Origin: Thermaurantimonas sp046299575
GTDB taxonomy: Bacteria; Bacteroidota; Bacteroidia; Flavobacteriales; Schleiferiaceae
Reading direction: 5' to 3'
Length of the DNA stretch: 64,000 bases
Assembly: GCF_046299575.1 (NCBI RefSeq)
Contig: NZ_JBKBHX010000007.1
Coordinates: 128,005-192,004 of the forward strand
In this document: positions 32,107-40,488 of the stretch, in pieces
Position numbering within the stretch: position 1 is the first letter of the stretch
How the letters are laid out: the number at the start of each line of letters is the position of its first letter
Notes under the pieces: model-generated
Told to the model about the DNA's origin: nothing
Seen by the model: the letters and a program-made list of their open reading frames with translations, nothing else
Database searches by the model: none
Program-made: the position numbers and the translations under genes

Positions 32107-34107
32107 ATGAAGTTGGATTCAAAAATTCCAGGAGGTCCGTTAGAAGAAAAATGGACTCGCTACAAGGGTTCGGTAAACCTTGTAAGCCCTGCCAACAAGC
32201 GCAAGTTAGACGTAATTGTAGTTGGTACCGGTCTGGCAGGCGCATCGGCTGCTGCCTCGCTGGCAGAGCTTGGTTATAATGTAAAAGCCTTTTGCTTTCA
32301 AGATTCACCGCGCAGAGCACATTCTATTGCCGCTCAGGGCGGTATAAATGCTGCAAAAAATTACCAAAACGACGGTGACAGCGTTTACAGACTCTTTTAT
32401 GATACCATAAAAGGTGGCGACTACCGCTCGCGCGAAGCCAATGTGTATCGATTGGCTGAAGTTTCGGCTAACATCATAGACCAGTGCGTGGCTCAAGGCG
32501 TGCCCTTTGCGCGCGACTACGGTGGATTGCTCGACAATCGCTCTTTCGGTGGTACTCAGGTGAGCCGAACTTTTTATGCCAAAGGTCAAACCGGTCAGCA
32601 ACTCCTTTTAGGAGCTTACTCAGCACTGAGCCGTCAGATTGCAAAAGGCACCGTAAAAATGTATGCCCGCCATGAGATGCTCGATGTAGTGGTGATCGAT
32701 GGAAAAGCAAGAGGTATTATTGCGCGTAATCTAGTAACCGGAGAGATTGAAAGGCATGGTGCACATGCTGTACTTCTGGCTACAGGCGGCTATGGCAATG
32801 TTTATTATCTCTCAACCAATGCAATGGGTAGTAATGGATCAGCGGCATGGAAGGCACACAAAAAAGGTGCACTCTTCGCAAATCCATGCTTTACGCAGAT
32901 TCATCCCACCTGCATACCGCAGTCAGGCGAGTACCAGAGCAAGCTAACGCTAATGTCTGAATCTCTGCGAAACGACGGTCGTATCTGGGTACCAAAAGAT
33001 CGCAAAGACGCTGAATTACTCAGGCAAGGCAAACTTAAACCCACTGATATACCTGAAGAAAGAAGAGACTACTACCTAGAGAGGAGATATCCGGCTTTTG
33101 GTAATCTGGTACCACGCGACGTAGCCAGCCGGGCTGCAAAAGAACGCTGTGACGAAGGCTATGGCGTCAATCCTACAGGTAAGGCGGTTTATCTTGATTT
33201 CGAAAGCGCCATTATGCGCTATGGGCAGATCGAAGCCAATCTACAGGGAATTAAAAATCCCTCTCCCGAGAAGATTCGCCAGCTTGGAGAAAAAATCATT
33301 GAAGCCAAGTACGGCAATCTCTTCCAGATGTATGAAAAAATTACCGACATCAATCCGTACAAGAGTCCCATGATGATATATCCGGCAGTGCATTATACCA
33401 TGGGAGGTATATGGGTTGATTACGAGCTTATGACTACCATTCCCGGCCTATTCGCTCTTGGAGAGGCCAACTTCTCTGATCATGGGGCAAACCGACTCGG
33501 AGCCTCTGCGCTAATGCAAGGCCTTGCCGATGGATATTTTATCATTCCATACACAATAGGCAATTACCTCTCAGGTGAGATTAGAAGTGGAAAGGTGGAT
33601 ACAAGTGCTCCTGAATTTGAAACTGCTGAAAAAGACGCTCGCGATCGAATCGCCCACTTGCTCGGCAATAATGGTAAGACATCCGTCGATACCTTCCACC
33701 GTGAGTTGGGAAAAATTATGTGGGATAAATGCGGAATGAGCCGCAATGCTCAAGGACTTCAGGAAGCTATTCGCGAAATTCAGGCTCTTCGCGAGGAATT
33801 CTGGAAAGATGTGAAGGTACCAGGCAGAGCCGATATGTACAATCCGGAGCTCGACAAGGCTGGTAGAGTAGCCGATTTCCTTGAACTCGGAGAGCTGATG
33901 TGTCTCGACGCTTTGCATAGAAATGAGAGCTGTGGAGGCCACTTTAGAGAAGAATATCAAACAGAAGACGGAGAAGCACTTCGAAACGACGCCGAGTACG
34001 CCTATGTAGCAGCATGGGAGTACACCGGTAAACCTTCAGAGGCTGTTCTGCACAAAGAACAACTTGTATTTGAAAACGTTGAATTAAAGACTCGTAGTTA
34101 CAAATAA
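32107..34107 (+). CDS. sdhA: Succinate dehydrogenase/fumarate reductase flavoprotein subunit
   Basis: The catalytic subunit of complex II, 666 aa. The N-terminal FAD fold is VIVVGTGLAGASAAASLAEL (about 36-55). The FAD-attaching His is in RRAHSIAAQGGINAAK. Substrate-binding residues appear in IHPTCIPQSGEYQSKL and in PRDVASRAAK, and HYTMGGIWVDYELMTTIPGL and LGASALMQGLADGYF complete the FAD domain. The C-terminus carries the usual helical region with RNESCGGHFREEYQT. It sits between sdhC and sdhB with 11- and 17-base gaps. Confidence 0.97.
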   Translation: MKLDSKIPGGPLEEKWTRYKGSVNLVSPANKRKLDVIVVGTGLAGASAAASLAELGYNVKAFCFQDSPRRAHSIAAQGGINAAKNYQNDGDSVYRLFYDTIKGGDYRSREANVYRLAEVSANIIDQCVAQGVPFARDYGGLLDNRSFGGTQVSRTFYAKGQTGQQLLLGAYSALSRQIAKGTVKMYARHEMLDVVVIDGKARGIIARNLVTGEIERHGAHAVLLATGGYGNVYYLSTNAMGSNGSAAWKAHKKGALFANPCFTQIHPTCIPQSGEYQSKLTLMSESLRNDGRIWVPKDRKDAELLRQGKLKPTDIPEERRDYYLERRYPAFGNLVPRDVASRAAKERCDEGYGVNPTGKAVYLDFESAIMRYGQIEANLQGIKNPSPEKIRQLGEKIIEAKYGNLFQMYEKITDINPYKSPMMIYPAVHYTMGGIWVDYELMTTIPGLFALGEANFSDHGANRLGASALMQGLADGYFIIPYTIGNYLSGEIRSGKVDTSAPEFETAEKDARDRIAHLLGNNGKTSVDTFHRELGKIMWDKCGMSRNAQGLQEAIREIQALREEFWKDVKVPGRADMYNPELDKAGRVADFLELGELMCLDALHRNESCGGHFREEYQTEDGEALRNDAEYAYVAAWEYTGKPSEAVLHKEQLVFENVELKTRSYK

Positions 34108-34124
34108 AGAAAAATCCGGATCGT

Positions 34125-34868
34125 ATGAACCTGACATTGAAAATATGGAGACAAGCCGGGCCAAATGACAAAGGACGAATGGAAACCTACAAGGTTTCAA
34201 ATGTTAACCCAGATATGTCGTTTCTTGAAATGCTGGATGTTCTGAATGAAGATCTCATCGCCAAAGGCGAAGACCCGGTAGCATTTGATCACGATTGCAG
34301 AGAAGGTATTTGCGGAATGTGTTCGCTTTACATAAATGGTGAGGCACACGGCCCAGGTCGTGGAATTACAACCTGCCAACTGCACATGCGTTCGTTTAAA
34401 GACGGAGATACCATTACCATCGAACCGTGGAGAGCAAAGGCTTTTCCGGTGATTAAAGATTTGGTGACAGATCGCTCAGCCTTCGATCGCATCATTCAAG
34501 CTGGTGGGTACATAAGCGTAAACACAAGCGGAAATACCATCGACGCCAATGCGATACCTATTCCAAAAGAAGATGCAGATAAAGCTTTTGACGCGGCAAC
34601 GTGCATCGGTTGTGGTGCCTGTGTAGCTACATGTAAAAACTCTTCAGCCATGCTCTTTGTGGCAGCTAAGGTGAGCCAGTTTGCACTCTTGCCACAGGGT
34701 AGAGTAGAGGCTAAAGAGCGTGTGCTCAAGATGGTACATCAGATGGACCTCGAAGGCTTTGGCAACTGTACCAATACAGGAGCTTGTGAGGTTGAATGTC
34801 CTAAGGGCATTAGCCTTGAAAACATTGCCAGAATGAACAGAGAATATCTGAAAGCCACATTGTCGTAA
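34125..34868 (+). CDS. sdhB: Succinate dehydrogenase/fumarate reductase iron-sulfur subunit
   Basis: The 247-aa electron-transfer subunit has the N-terminal 2Fe-2S ferredoxin domain (DHDCREGICGMCSLYINGEA and the later Cys in GITTCQLH). The C-terminal domain has cluster cysteines in CIGCGACVATCKNS and CTNTGACEVECPKGI. It transfers electrons from the SdhA FAD to the membrane quinone site in SdhC. Last gene of sdhCAB; an intrinsic terminator follows 22 bases after the stop. Confidence 0.97.
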   Translation: MNLTLKIWRQAGPNDKGRMETYKVSNVNPDMSFLEMLDVLNEDLIAKGEDPVAFDHDCREGICGMCSLYINGEAHGPGRGITTCQLHMRSFKDGDTITIEPWRAKAFPVIKDLVTDRSAFDRIIQAGGYISVNTSGNTIDANAIPIPKEDADKAFDAATCIGCGACVATCKNSSAMLFVAAKVSQFALLPQGRVEAKERVLKMVHQMDLEGFGNCTNTGACEVECPKGISLENIARMNREYLKATLS

Positions 34869-34890
34869 TTATAATTTTTCATGATGAAGT

Positions 34891-34917
34891 AAAACCCGGT
34901 TAAGGCCGGGTTTTTTT
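34891..34917 (+). terminator. Intrinsic terminator of sdhCAB
   Basis: Stem AAAACCCGG (34891-34899) pairs with CCGGGTTTT (34906-34914) around a 6-base loop, and a run of seven T closes the site. It follows the sdhB stop by 22 bases. Confidence 0.9.
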
Positions 34918-35040
34918 GTTTTAGCTCAAAAATATTAAAGCACTTTTTTCAACCAGGCTTAATGCGATTTAATCATTTCCTTTTTCCTCGTGTCGAAAAA
35001 TAAAAATGCTTAAATATTTTAGCCCTGAAATTTGTTTTTT

Positions 35041-35751
35041 ATGAAATTTCACTTTCTCGTATTTATCAGTCTGGCCCTCACCCTTATACCTTCGTGCTCA
35101 ATACGTACAGTAGATGCTTCTGGAATTCAAGTAGAAAAGTCGTCTGCACTCGAAGATTTTTCACATATTATCCTTGCTGGTAATTTCACTTTTCATCTAA
35201 AGCCAGGTGAAAACACAGCCATTGTCCTTAAAGGCGACAGTGCATTTTTAGAAAACATCTCATACTCTGTAAAAAGAAAAAAATTAATCGTTGAGACAAA
35301 ACGCGATTGGAAGGGGGGCGAACCACCCGTTATCGAGGTCAATACGGATGCTCCTATTACGCATATGGAAGTAGCCGGTGTCGTAAAAGTGATAAGCAAT
35401 CGACGTATATCGGTTGATAAGTTTCAAATTGATATGGCCGGAGCTTCTTATGCCGACTTGAGTTTGCGCGCTAACGAGGCATTTATCAATCAAAGTGGAG
35501 CTGCTCAACTAAAAATAGCTGGTGCAGTTGAAAATTTAATCCTCAATACCACGGGAGCGTCTTTTACAGATGCTAAAAACTTACCAGCTCGTAATGTAAA
35601 AACAACAGTTAGCGGAGCTTCAAAAGCTGAGGTTTTTGCCATCGATCGTTTGAACGTAACTCTTTCTGGTGCTTCGTCGCTGAAGTATCTTGGCAGTCCG
35701 GCTATCAAATCCAGCATATCGGGCAATGCAACTCTATCAGTAATCGAATAA
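35041..35751 (+). CDS. DUF2807 (head GIN domain) lipoprotein
   Basis: The 236-aa protein starts at ATG 35041 with a lipoprotein signal ending LIPSC (Cys about residue 19). The body is a repetitive beta solenoid typical of DUF2807 proteins. Strands of the type DMAGASYADLSL, NQSGAAQLKIAGAVENLILN, TTGASFTDAKNL, TVSGASKAEVFA and TLSGASSLKYLG recur with a GAS core. These surface or periplasmic proteins are common in Bacteroidota and their function is not settled. The phosphohexomutase follows after 14 bases. Confidence 0.88.
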   Translation: MKFHFLVFISLALTLIPSCSIRTVDASGIQVEKSSALEDFSHIILAGNFTFHLKPGENTAIVLKGDSAFLENISYSVKRKKLIVETKRDWKGGEPPVIEVNTDAPITHMEVAGVVKVISNRRISVDKFQIDMAGASYADLSLRANEAFINQSGAAQLKIAGAVENLILNTTGASFTDAKNLPARNVKTTVSGASKAEVFAIDRLNVTLSGASSLKYLGSPAIKSSISGNATLSVIE

Positions 35752-35765
35752 AACTCTTTTAGAGC

Positions 35766-37478
35766 ATGGAAACACACATCATCGAACGCGCCAAAGTATG
35801 GACGCTTCCCCCTTTTGACGAGCAAACCCGCAAAGAAGCCCAACAGCTCATAGATGCCGGCGGGAAGGAATTGATAGATGCCTTTTACACAGATCTTGAT
35901 TTTGGTACGGGTGGATTAAGGGGCATAATGGGTTGTGGTACCAATCGGATTAACAAATACACCGTAGGTCAGGCTACTCAAGGGTTGGCAAACTATTTAA
36001 TTAAGCAATTTCCGAATCAATCCATATCTGTAGCTATAGCGCACGATACTCGAAATGGCAGCAGACAGCTTTCAGAGTTGACTGCTGAAGTTCTTAGCGC
36101 CAATGGAATAAAGGTTTATCTGTCAGAAAGTTTTCGCCCAACACCTTGGCTGAGTTTTGCTATTCGTGAGCTTGGTTGCCAGTCGGGAATCGTGCTTACA
36201 GCTTCGCACAATCCACCGGAATACAACGGTTACAAAGTCTATTGGAGCGATGGGGGTCAGCTTGTACCTCCTCACGACAAGGCGGTGATTCAGGAGGTGC
36301 GTGCTGTGCGATTCGAAGACATCCGTTTTGAAAAAAAGCCTGAGCTCATTCAGCTTGTAGGAAAAGAAATTGACGAAAAATACATAGCTTGCATTAAAGG
36401 TCTTTCGCTCAACCAGGCAGGTAAAGATCGCTTAAAAATTGTGTTCACACCTCTGCACGGCACATCGGTGGAGCTTCTGCCTGCCGCATTAAGAGTGTCG
36501 GGATTTTCTGACATTAAGATAGTTGAAAAGCAAACATCTCCTGATGGGAATTTTCCCACTGTGAAGTCGCCTAACCCTGAGGAAGCTGAAGCACTGAGCA
36601 TGGCTTTACAAATGGCTCAGGACGAAGATGCTGATTTGATCATTGGTACAGATCCTGATGCTGATCGCGTGGGCATTGGAGTAAAAAATCTTGATAACCA
36701 ATGGATTTTGCTCAACGGAAACCAGACAGCAGCTGTATTGATTTGGTATATACTCGACCAATACAAACAGGCCGGGCGTTTACGTACTAACAGTTTTATC
36801 GCAAAATCCATCGTTACAACCGACTTAATCAACGAAATCGCTCGGGCCTACAACGTGGAATGCATGGAGTGCCTTACAGGATTTAAGTGGATTGCTGATT
36901 TTATTCGCCGATTCGAAGGCGTAAAAGAATTTATTACCGGTTGTGAAGAAAGCTATGGCTATCTGGTAGGCGATTTTGTACGAGATAAAGATGCCATCGG
37001 ATCGGCTGTGATGATCGCCGAAGCTGCAGCGTGGGCAAAAAGTCAAGGCTCCTCGTTTTACAAATTGCTTACTGACATCTGGTTAAAATTTGGTTATTAC
37101 GGAGAAAAACTCATTTCAATTACCAAAAAAGGTAAAGAAGGATTGGAAGAAATCGATCGCATGATGGAAAATCTTCGCCGTCAGCCTCCCAAGGAATTAG
37201 GAGGAGAACAGGTAGTGCGAATACTTGATTACAAATCCCTTAGGCACACTAATACGTTAACGGGTGAAGTTACAGCGATTGAACTGCCATCTTCAAACGT
37301 TTTGCAATTTTATACGCAATCAGGAGCACGCATCACAGCTCGACCCAGTGGTACAGAGCCGAAGATTAAGTTTTATTTCAGCGTGAAAGTTCCGGTGCAT
37401 TCCTATGACGATATTCCTCAGGCATCGCTTACAGTTGAAAAAAAGATCAACGGCTATATGACTTCCCTCGGACTGTAA
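35766..37478 (+). CDS. Phospho-sugar mutase (phosphoglucomutase/phosphomannomutase)
   Basis: The 570-aa enzyme of the alpha-D-phosphohexomutase superfamily interconverts sugar 1- and 6-phosphates. The active-site phosphoserine is in TASHNPPEYNGYK (Ser about 148), the Mg-binding loop is GTDPDADRVG (about 295), the sugar-binding loop is GCEESYGYLVGDFVRDKDA and the phosphate-binding loop RPSGTEPKIKFYF is near the C-terminus. Glucose versus mannose preference cannot be read. The product could feed nucleotide-sugar synthesis used by the GT39 enzyme that follows after 12 bases. Confidence 0.95.
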   Translation: METHIIERAKVWTLPPFDEQTRKEAQQLIDAGGKELIDAFYTDLDFGTGGLRGIMGCGTNRINKYTVGQATQGLANYLIKQFPNQSISVAIAHDTRNGSRQLSELTAEVLSANGIKVYLSESFRPTPWLSFAIRELGCQSGIVLTASHNPPEYNGYKVYWSDGGQLVPPHDKAVIQEVRAVRFEDIRFEKKPELIQLVGKEIDEKYIACIKGLSLNQAGKDRLKIVFTPLHGTSVELLPAALRVSGFSDIKIVEKQTSPDGNFPTVKSPNPEEAEALSMALQMAQDEDADLIIGTDPDADRVGIGVKNLDNQWILLNGNQTAAVLIWYILDQYKQAGRLRTNSFIAKSIVTTDLINEIARAYNVECMECLTGFKWIADFIRRFEGVKEFITGCEESYGYLVGDFVRDKDAIGSAVMIAEAAAWAKSQGSSFYKLLTDIWLKFGYYGEKLISITKKGKEGLEEIDRMMENLRRQPPKELGGEQVVRILDYKSLRHTNTLTGEVTAIELPSSNVLQFYTQSGARITARPSGTEPKIKFYFSVKVPVHSYDDIPQASLTVEKKINGYMTSLGL

Positions 37479-37490
37479 AATCCTGTTAGG

Positions 37491-39173
37491 ATGACGCGTT
37501 GGAAGTTTGAAAATACCCTTTGGCTGTTCTTTTACATCACAGTGAGCCTTGTGTACACGCGAGGCCTTTTTCTCGGAATTATGGATGTAGACAGCGCTCA
37601 ATATGCCTCTATAAGCAGAGAGATGTATGAAACGGGAAATTACCTCAAAGTGTATCATCAGGAGCGAGACTATCTCGATAAACCGCCATTTTTATTTTGG
37701 ACGTCAGCACTCGGTTTCAGAATTTTTGGTGTCAATGAATTCGGATTTCGATTTTTCTCTTTCCTTTTCAGCATCTTAGGCGTTTATTCTACGTACAGGT
37801 TGGGTAGGCTGCTCTACAATGTTTGGGTAGGAAAAGTTTCGGCTTTGATTCTGGCTACTTGTCAGGCGTGGTTTCTATTTAATCACGATGTGCGAACTGA
37901 CACCATTTTGACAGGTGCAGCAACCTTTGCGGCCTGGCAGCTTTTATATTATTTAAAAAGCAAAAAGCCCTGGCCTTTTATAGGCGGTTTTACGGGAATT
38001 TCCGTTGCTATGATGAGCAAAGGGCCCATTGGTTTGGTAATACCAGCCATAGCAGTTGGTACATATTTAATAAGTTTAGGGAAGTGGAAAAAGATTTTCC
38101 ATTGGCGGTGGTTGGCTGGATTGGCTTGGACACTTCTCTTACTTCTGCCAATGCTTTATGGTTTATATACTCAGTACGACGCTCAGCCGGAAAAAGAAGT
38201 GGAATTAATCACAAGTTCAGGCCCTCAAACGTATAAAGGTTTATCAGGGATAAAATTTTTCTTCTGGACACAAAGTTTTGGCAGAATTACTGGAGAAAGC
38301 GATTGGAAAGACGAGAGCTCCACATTTTATTTTGTTCATAATTTTCTATGGTCTTTTGCACCCTGGAGTATTTTAGCAATACTGGCGCTTTATTCACGAG
38401 TAAAAAACAATCTTGCCTCTGATAATCGCTACAAGGAGTGGGTTTCGCCGGTTACCTTCGTGGTGGCTTTTTTTGCTTTTTCTGCCTCCAGATTCAAGTT
38501 GCCGCATTATTTGTTTATCGCTTTTCCGTACGCAGCCCTCTTTACGGCTTACTTCGTAGTAATGCGATTGCCTAAACTTAAGGGCTGGGTTAAAACTTTG
38601 GCTGTTGTTCAGCAGTACGTTTTTGCCCTGGTAAGTGCTCTCGTGGCTGTGTTGCTTATGGCAGTAGTTTTTCCAGAAAAAGAATATACATCAGTAATTA
38701 TTTGGTTAACGGGTGTAGTGGCGATTATCATCTCATTGCTCAAATTGCCATATACGCGTGCAATATTGGCCGCGGGAGCATTTACGGGCGTTATGTTTAA
38801 TGGGGTTCTAAACTTTCGCTTTTATCCCGAGCTTATGGAATATCAACCAGGTTTTTACCTTGCTGAAAAAATTCATCAATCCCACATTTCACCCTCAGAT
38901 GTTTGCATCTCATTTGTGCGCTCTATTCACGCCCTGGAGTTCTACAGCCAACATATTTTTTGCAAAAACCCAGATATAGACCCCGATAAAAGCAAATTTT
39001 GGATTTGTTCGGGTGATCAATTAAAAATTATTGAAGCAAAAAACATCTCATACAAAATTCTCTACGAAAGGCCTGCTTTTCACATCACCTTGCTCAACGC
39101 TGCTTTCTTAAACCCTGCCACGCGCGAAAGCCAACTCGAAAAGGTGTATTTAATTGAAATCAATGATGAATAA
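37491..39173 (+). CDS. ArnT/PMT-like glycosyltransferase, GT39 family
   Basis: The 560-aa integral membrane protein has about ten or more hydrophobic helices and a first external loop with the acidic motif in GIMDVDSAQYASISREM, followed by YLDKPPFLFW. These are hallmarks of lipid-linked-sugar transferases related to ArnT. A hydrophilic C-terminal part (about 465-560) is probably periplasmic. Such enzymes move a sugar from a polyprenyl phosphate donor to lipid A, proteins or glycans; the acceptor is unknown. It overlaps the TlpA-like gene by about ten bases. Confidence 0.88.
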   Translation: MTRWKFENTLWLFFYITVSLVYTRGLFLGIMDVDSAQYASISREMYETGNYLKVYHQERDYLDKPPFLFWTSALGFRIFGVNEFGFRFFSFLFSILGVYSTYRLGRLLYNVWVGKVSALILATCQAWFLFNHDVRTDTILTGAATFAAWQLLYYLKSKKPWPFIGGFTGISVAMMSKGPIGLVIPAIAVGTYLISLGKWKKIFHWRWLAGLAWTLLLLLPMLYGLYTQYDAQPEKEVELITSSGPQTYKGLSGIKFFFWTQSFGRITGESDWKDESSTFYFVHNFLWSFAPWSILAILALYSRVKNNLASDNRYKEWVSPVTFVVAFFAFSASRFKLPHYLFIAFPYAALFTAYFVVMRLPKLKGWVKTLAVVQQYVFALVSALVAVLLMAVVFPEKEYTSVIIWLTGVVAIIISLLKLPYTRAILAAGAFTGVMFNGVLNFRFYPELMEYQPGFYLAEKIHQSHISPSDVCISFVRSIHALEFYSQHIFCKNPDIDPDKSKFWICSGDQLKIIEAKNISYKILYERPAFHITLLNAAFLNPATRESQLEKVYLIEINDE

Positions 39174-40359
39174 ACTCTTTGCTCTACTCTATGCAGTATC
39201 ATCTATTACTGCGTCCGCACAACTGATATACCTGGGCGAATTGGAAATGAATGCAGGGGCTCCCTTACGCTTTAATGCCATCATTAAACCCTTAAAAAAT
39301 TCAGTTGAATTAAGCATCATAAATGCTCGAGACACCATAAAACTCGATGGAAAACCTATTTCTGGGTCTAAAGGTTGGAGATTTGATTTTCCCGTTTTTA
39401 ACACTCACATCCGATTGCATAGGGTGATAAAACAGTGGGTTGGCACTTTTCACGATGAGGACAAGGGCGATACAATTCCGATTGTATTTAAACCTACTTC
39501 AAAAGATACACCTCGCTATTTTTTACCAAATCCCCAAACTTTAGAAAATAAGTTTCAAATCATCTTCGAACCGGGCACTTCTAACGAACGCGTTGCTGTA
39601 TTAGAGTATTTTCCTTACAATGGCAATGAAATTCGTGGTTCCATACTTACTGCAGCAGGCGATTATCGCTTTTTACAAGGTAGCGTTTCCTCAGATTCAC
39701 TGATTATGAGCACTTTTGATGGAAAATTTGCCTACGTATTTGCCGCCCGCTTACAAGGCGATAGCATTTTTGGTTACCAATATTACACTAAAGCAACACC
39801 CCGCAGGTTTGTCGGTATAAAAAGCAAAGTTGCCAAACTGCCTGATCCGAAGGCTTTGACTCAATTAAACAACGACGCTGGAAAAATTCACTTCGCCTTA
39901 CCTGACACTGACGGTAAAATAGTGGAATTCAATGCAAACGCTCCGTTAGCCAAACTCACTTTCATCACTATTGGTGGCTCGTGGTGCCCCAATTGCATGG
40001 ATGAAGCCCGCTTTTTAAATCAGTTGTACCAGAAATATAAAGACAAAGGAGTAAAAATTATTGGAGTCTATTTTGAATACACAGATAAAGAGTCAGTTGC
40101 ATTACCCACATTAAAACGCATGGCCACTCAGCTGAAACTCGATTTTCCTATACTTTACGGAGGCAGTGTTCGTCAGCAAGCCGCAGCTCGAGTTTTTCCG
40201 CAAATTCACAAGGTATTGGCTTATCCTACACTTATTGCACTTGATGCACAGGGTAACATTGTTAAAACCTACACCGGTTTTTATGGACCCGGCACCAGCC
40301 TTTTCGCCGATTATGAGCGCGAAATGGTCGAGTGGATAGAGAAAGTGGTGGGAGATTAA
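39163..40359 (+). CDS. TlpA-like periplasmic thioredoxin-family protein
   Basis: A signal peptide (MNKLFALLYAVSSITASA) precedes a beta-rich N-terminal region of about 230 residues, and then a thioredoxin/TlpA domain. The redox motif is W-C-P-N-C with cysteines at 275 and 278 from the ATG at 39163, followed by KIIGVYFEYTDKE and AYPTLIALDAQGNIVKTY (cis-Pro). It is likely a membrane-facing thiol-disulfide reductase; Bacteroidota have many such N-terminally extended TlpA proteins. The start could equally be 39166. It overlaps the GT39 stop region. Confidence 0.88.
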   Translation: MMNKLFALLYAVSSITASAQLIYLGELEMNAGAPLRFNAIIKPLKNSVELSIINARDTIKLDGKPISGSKGWRFDFPVFNTHIRLHRVIKQWVGTFHDEDKGDTIPIVFKPTSKDTPRYFLPNPQTLENKFQIIFEPGTSNERVAVLEYFPYNGNEIRGSILTAAGDYRFLQGSVSSDSLIMSTFDGKFAYVFAARLQGDSIFGYQYYTKATPRRFVGIKSKVAKLPDPKALTQLNNDAGKIHFALPDTDGKIVEFNANAPLAKLTFITIGGSWCPNCMDEARFLNQLYQKYKDKGVKIIGVYFEYTDKESVALPTLKRMATQLKLDFPILYGGSVRQQAAARVFPQIHKVLAYPTLIALDAQGNIVKTYTGFYGPGTSLFADYEREMVEWIEKVVGD

Positions 40360-40457
40360 TAAACATTAAATTTTTTCTGTTCCTTTTTCTATAAGCTCCC
40401 AAGGCGTTTTGGGTTTATTAAAAGAATTGTTTAGCATAAACACGCGTTAAGAACCAG

Positions 40458-40465
40458 TATTTTTG
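40458..40465 (+). promoter_or_regulatory. Predicted -7 promoter element of pheT
   Basis: TATTTTTG matches TAnnTTTG exactly, 23 bases before the pheT ATG. The nearest upstream TTG (40427) is too far for a normal spacer, so the -33 element is weak. Confidence 0.5.
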
Positions 40466-40488
40466 CCCAACTTATTGAAACCTGACAA

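Noticed and set aside
40389..40424. Terminator after the TlpA-like gene (CCCAA/TTGGG hairpin)
   Set aside because: The stem is only five pairs and the following T-tract is short, so it is too weak to list as a feature.
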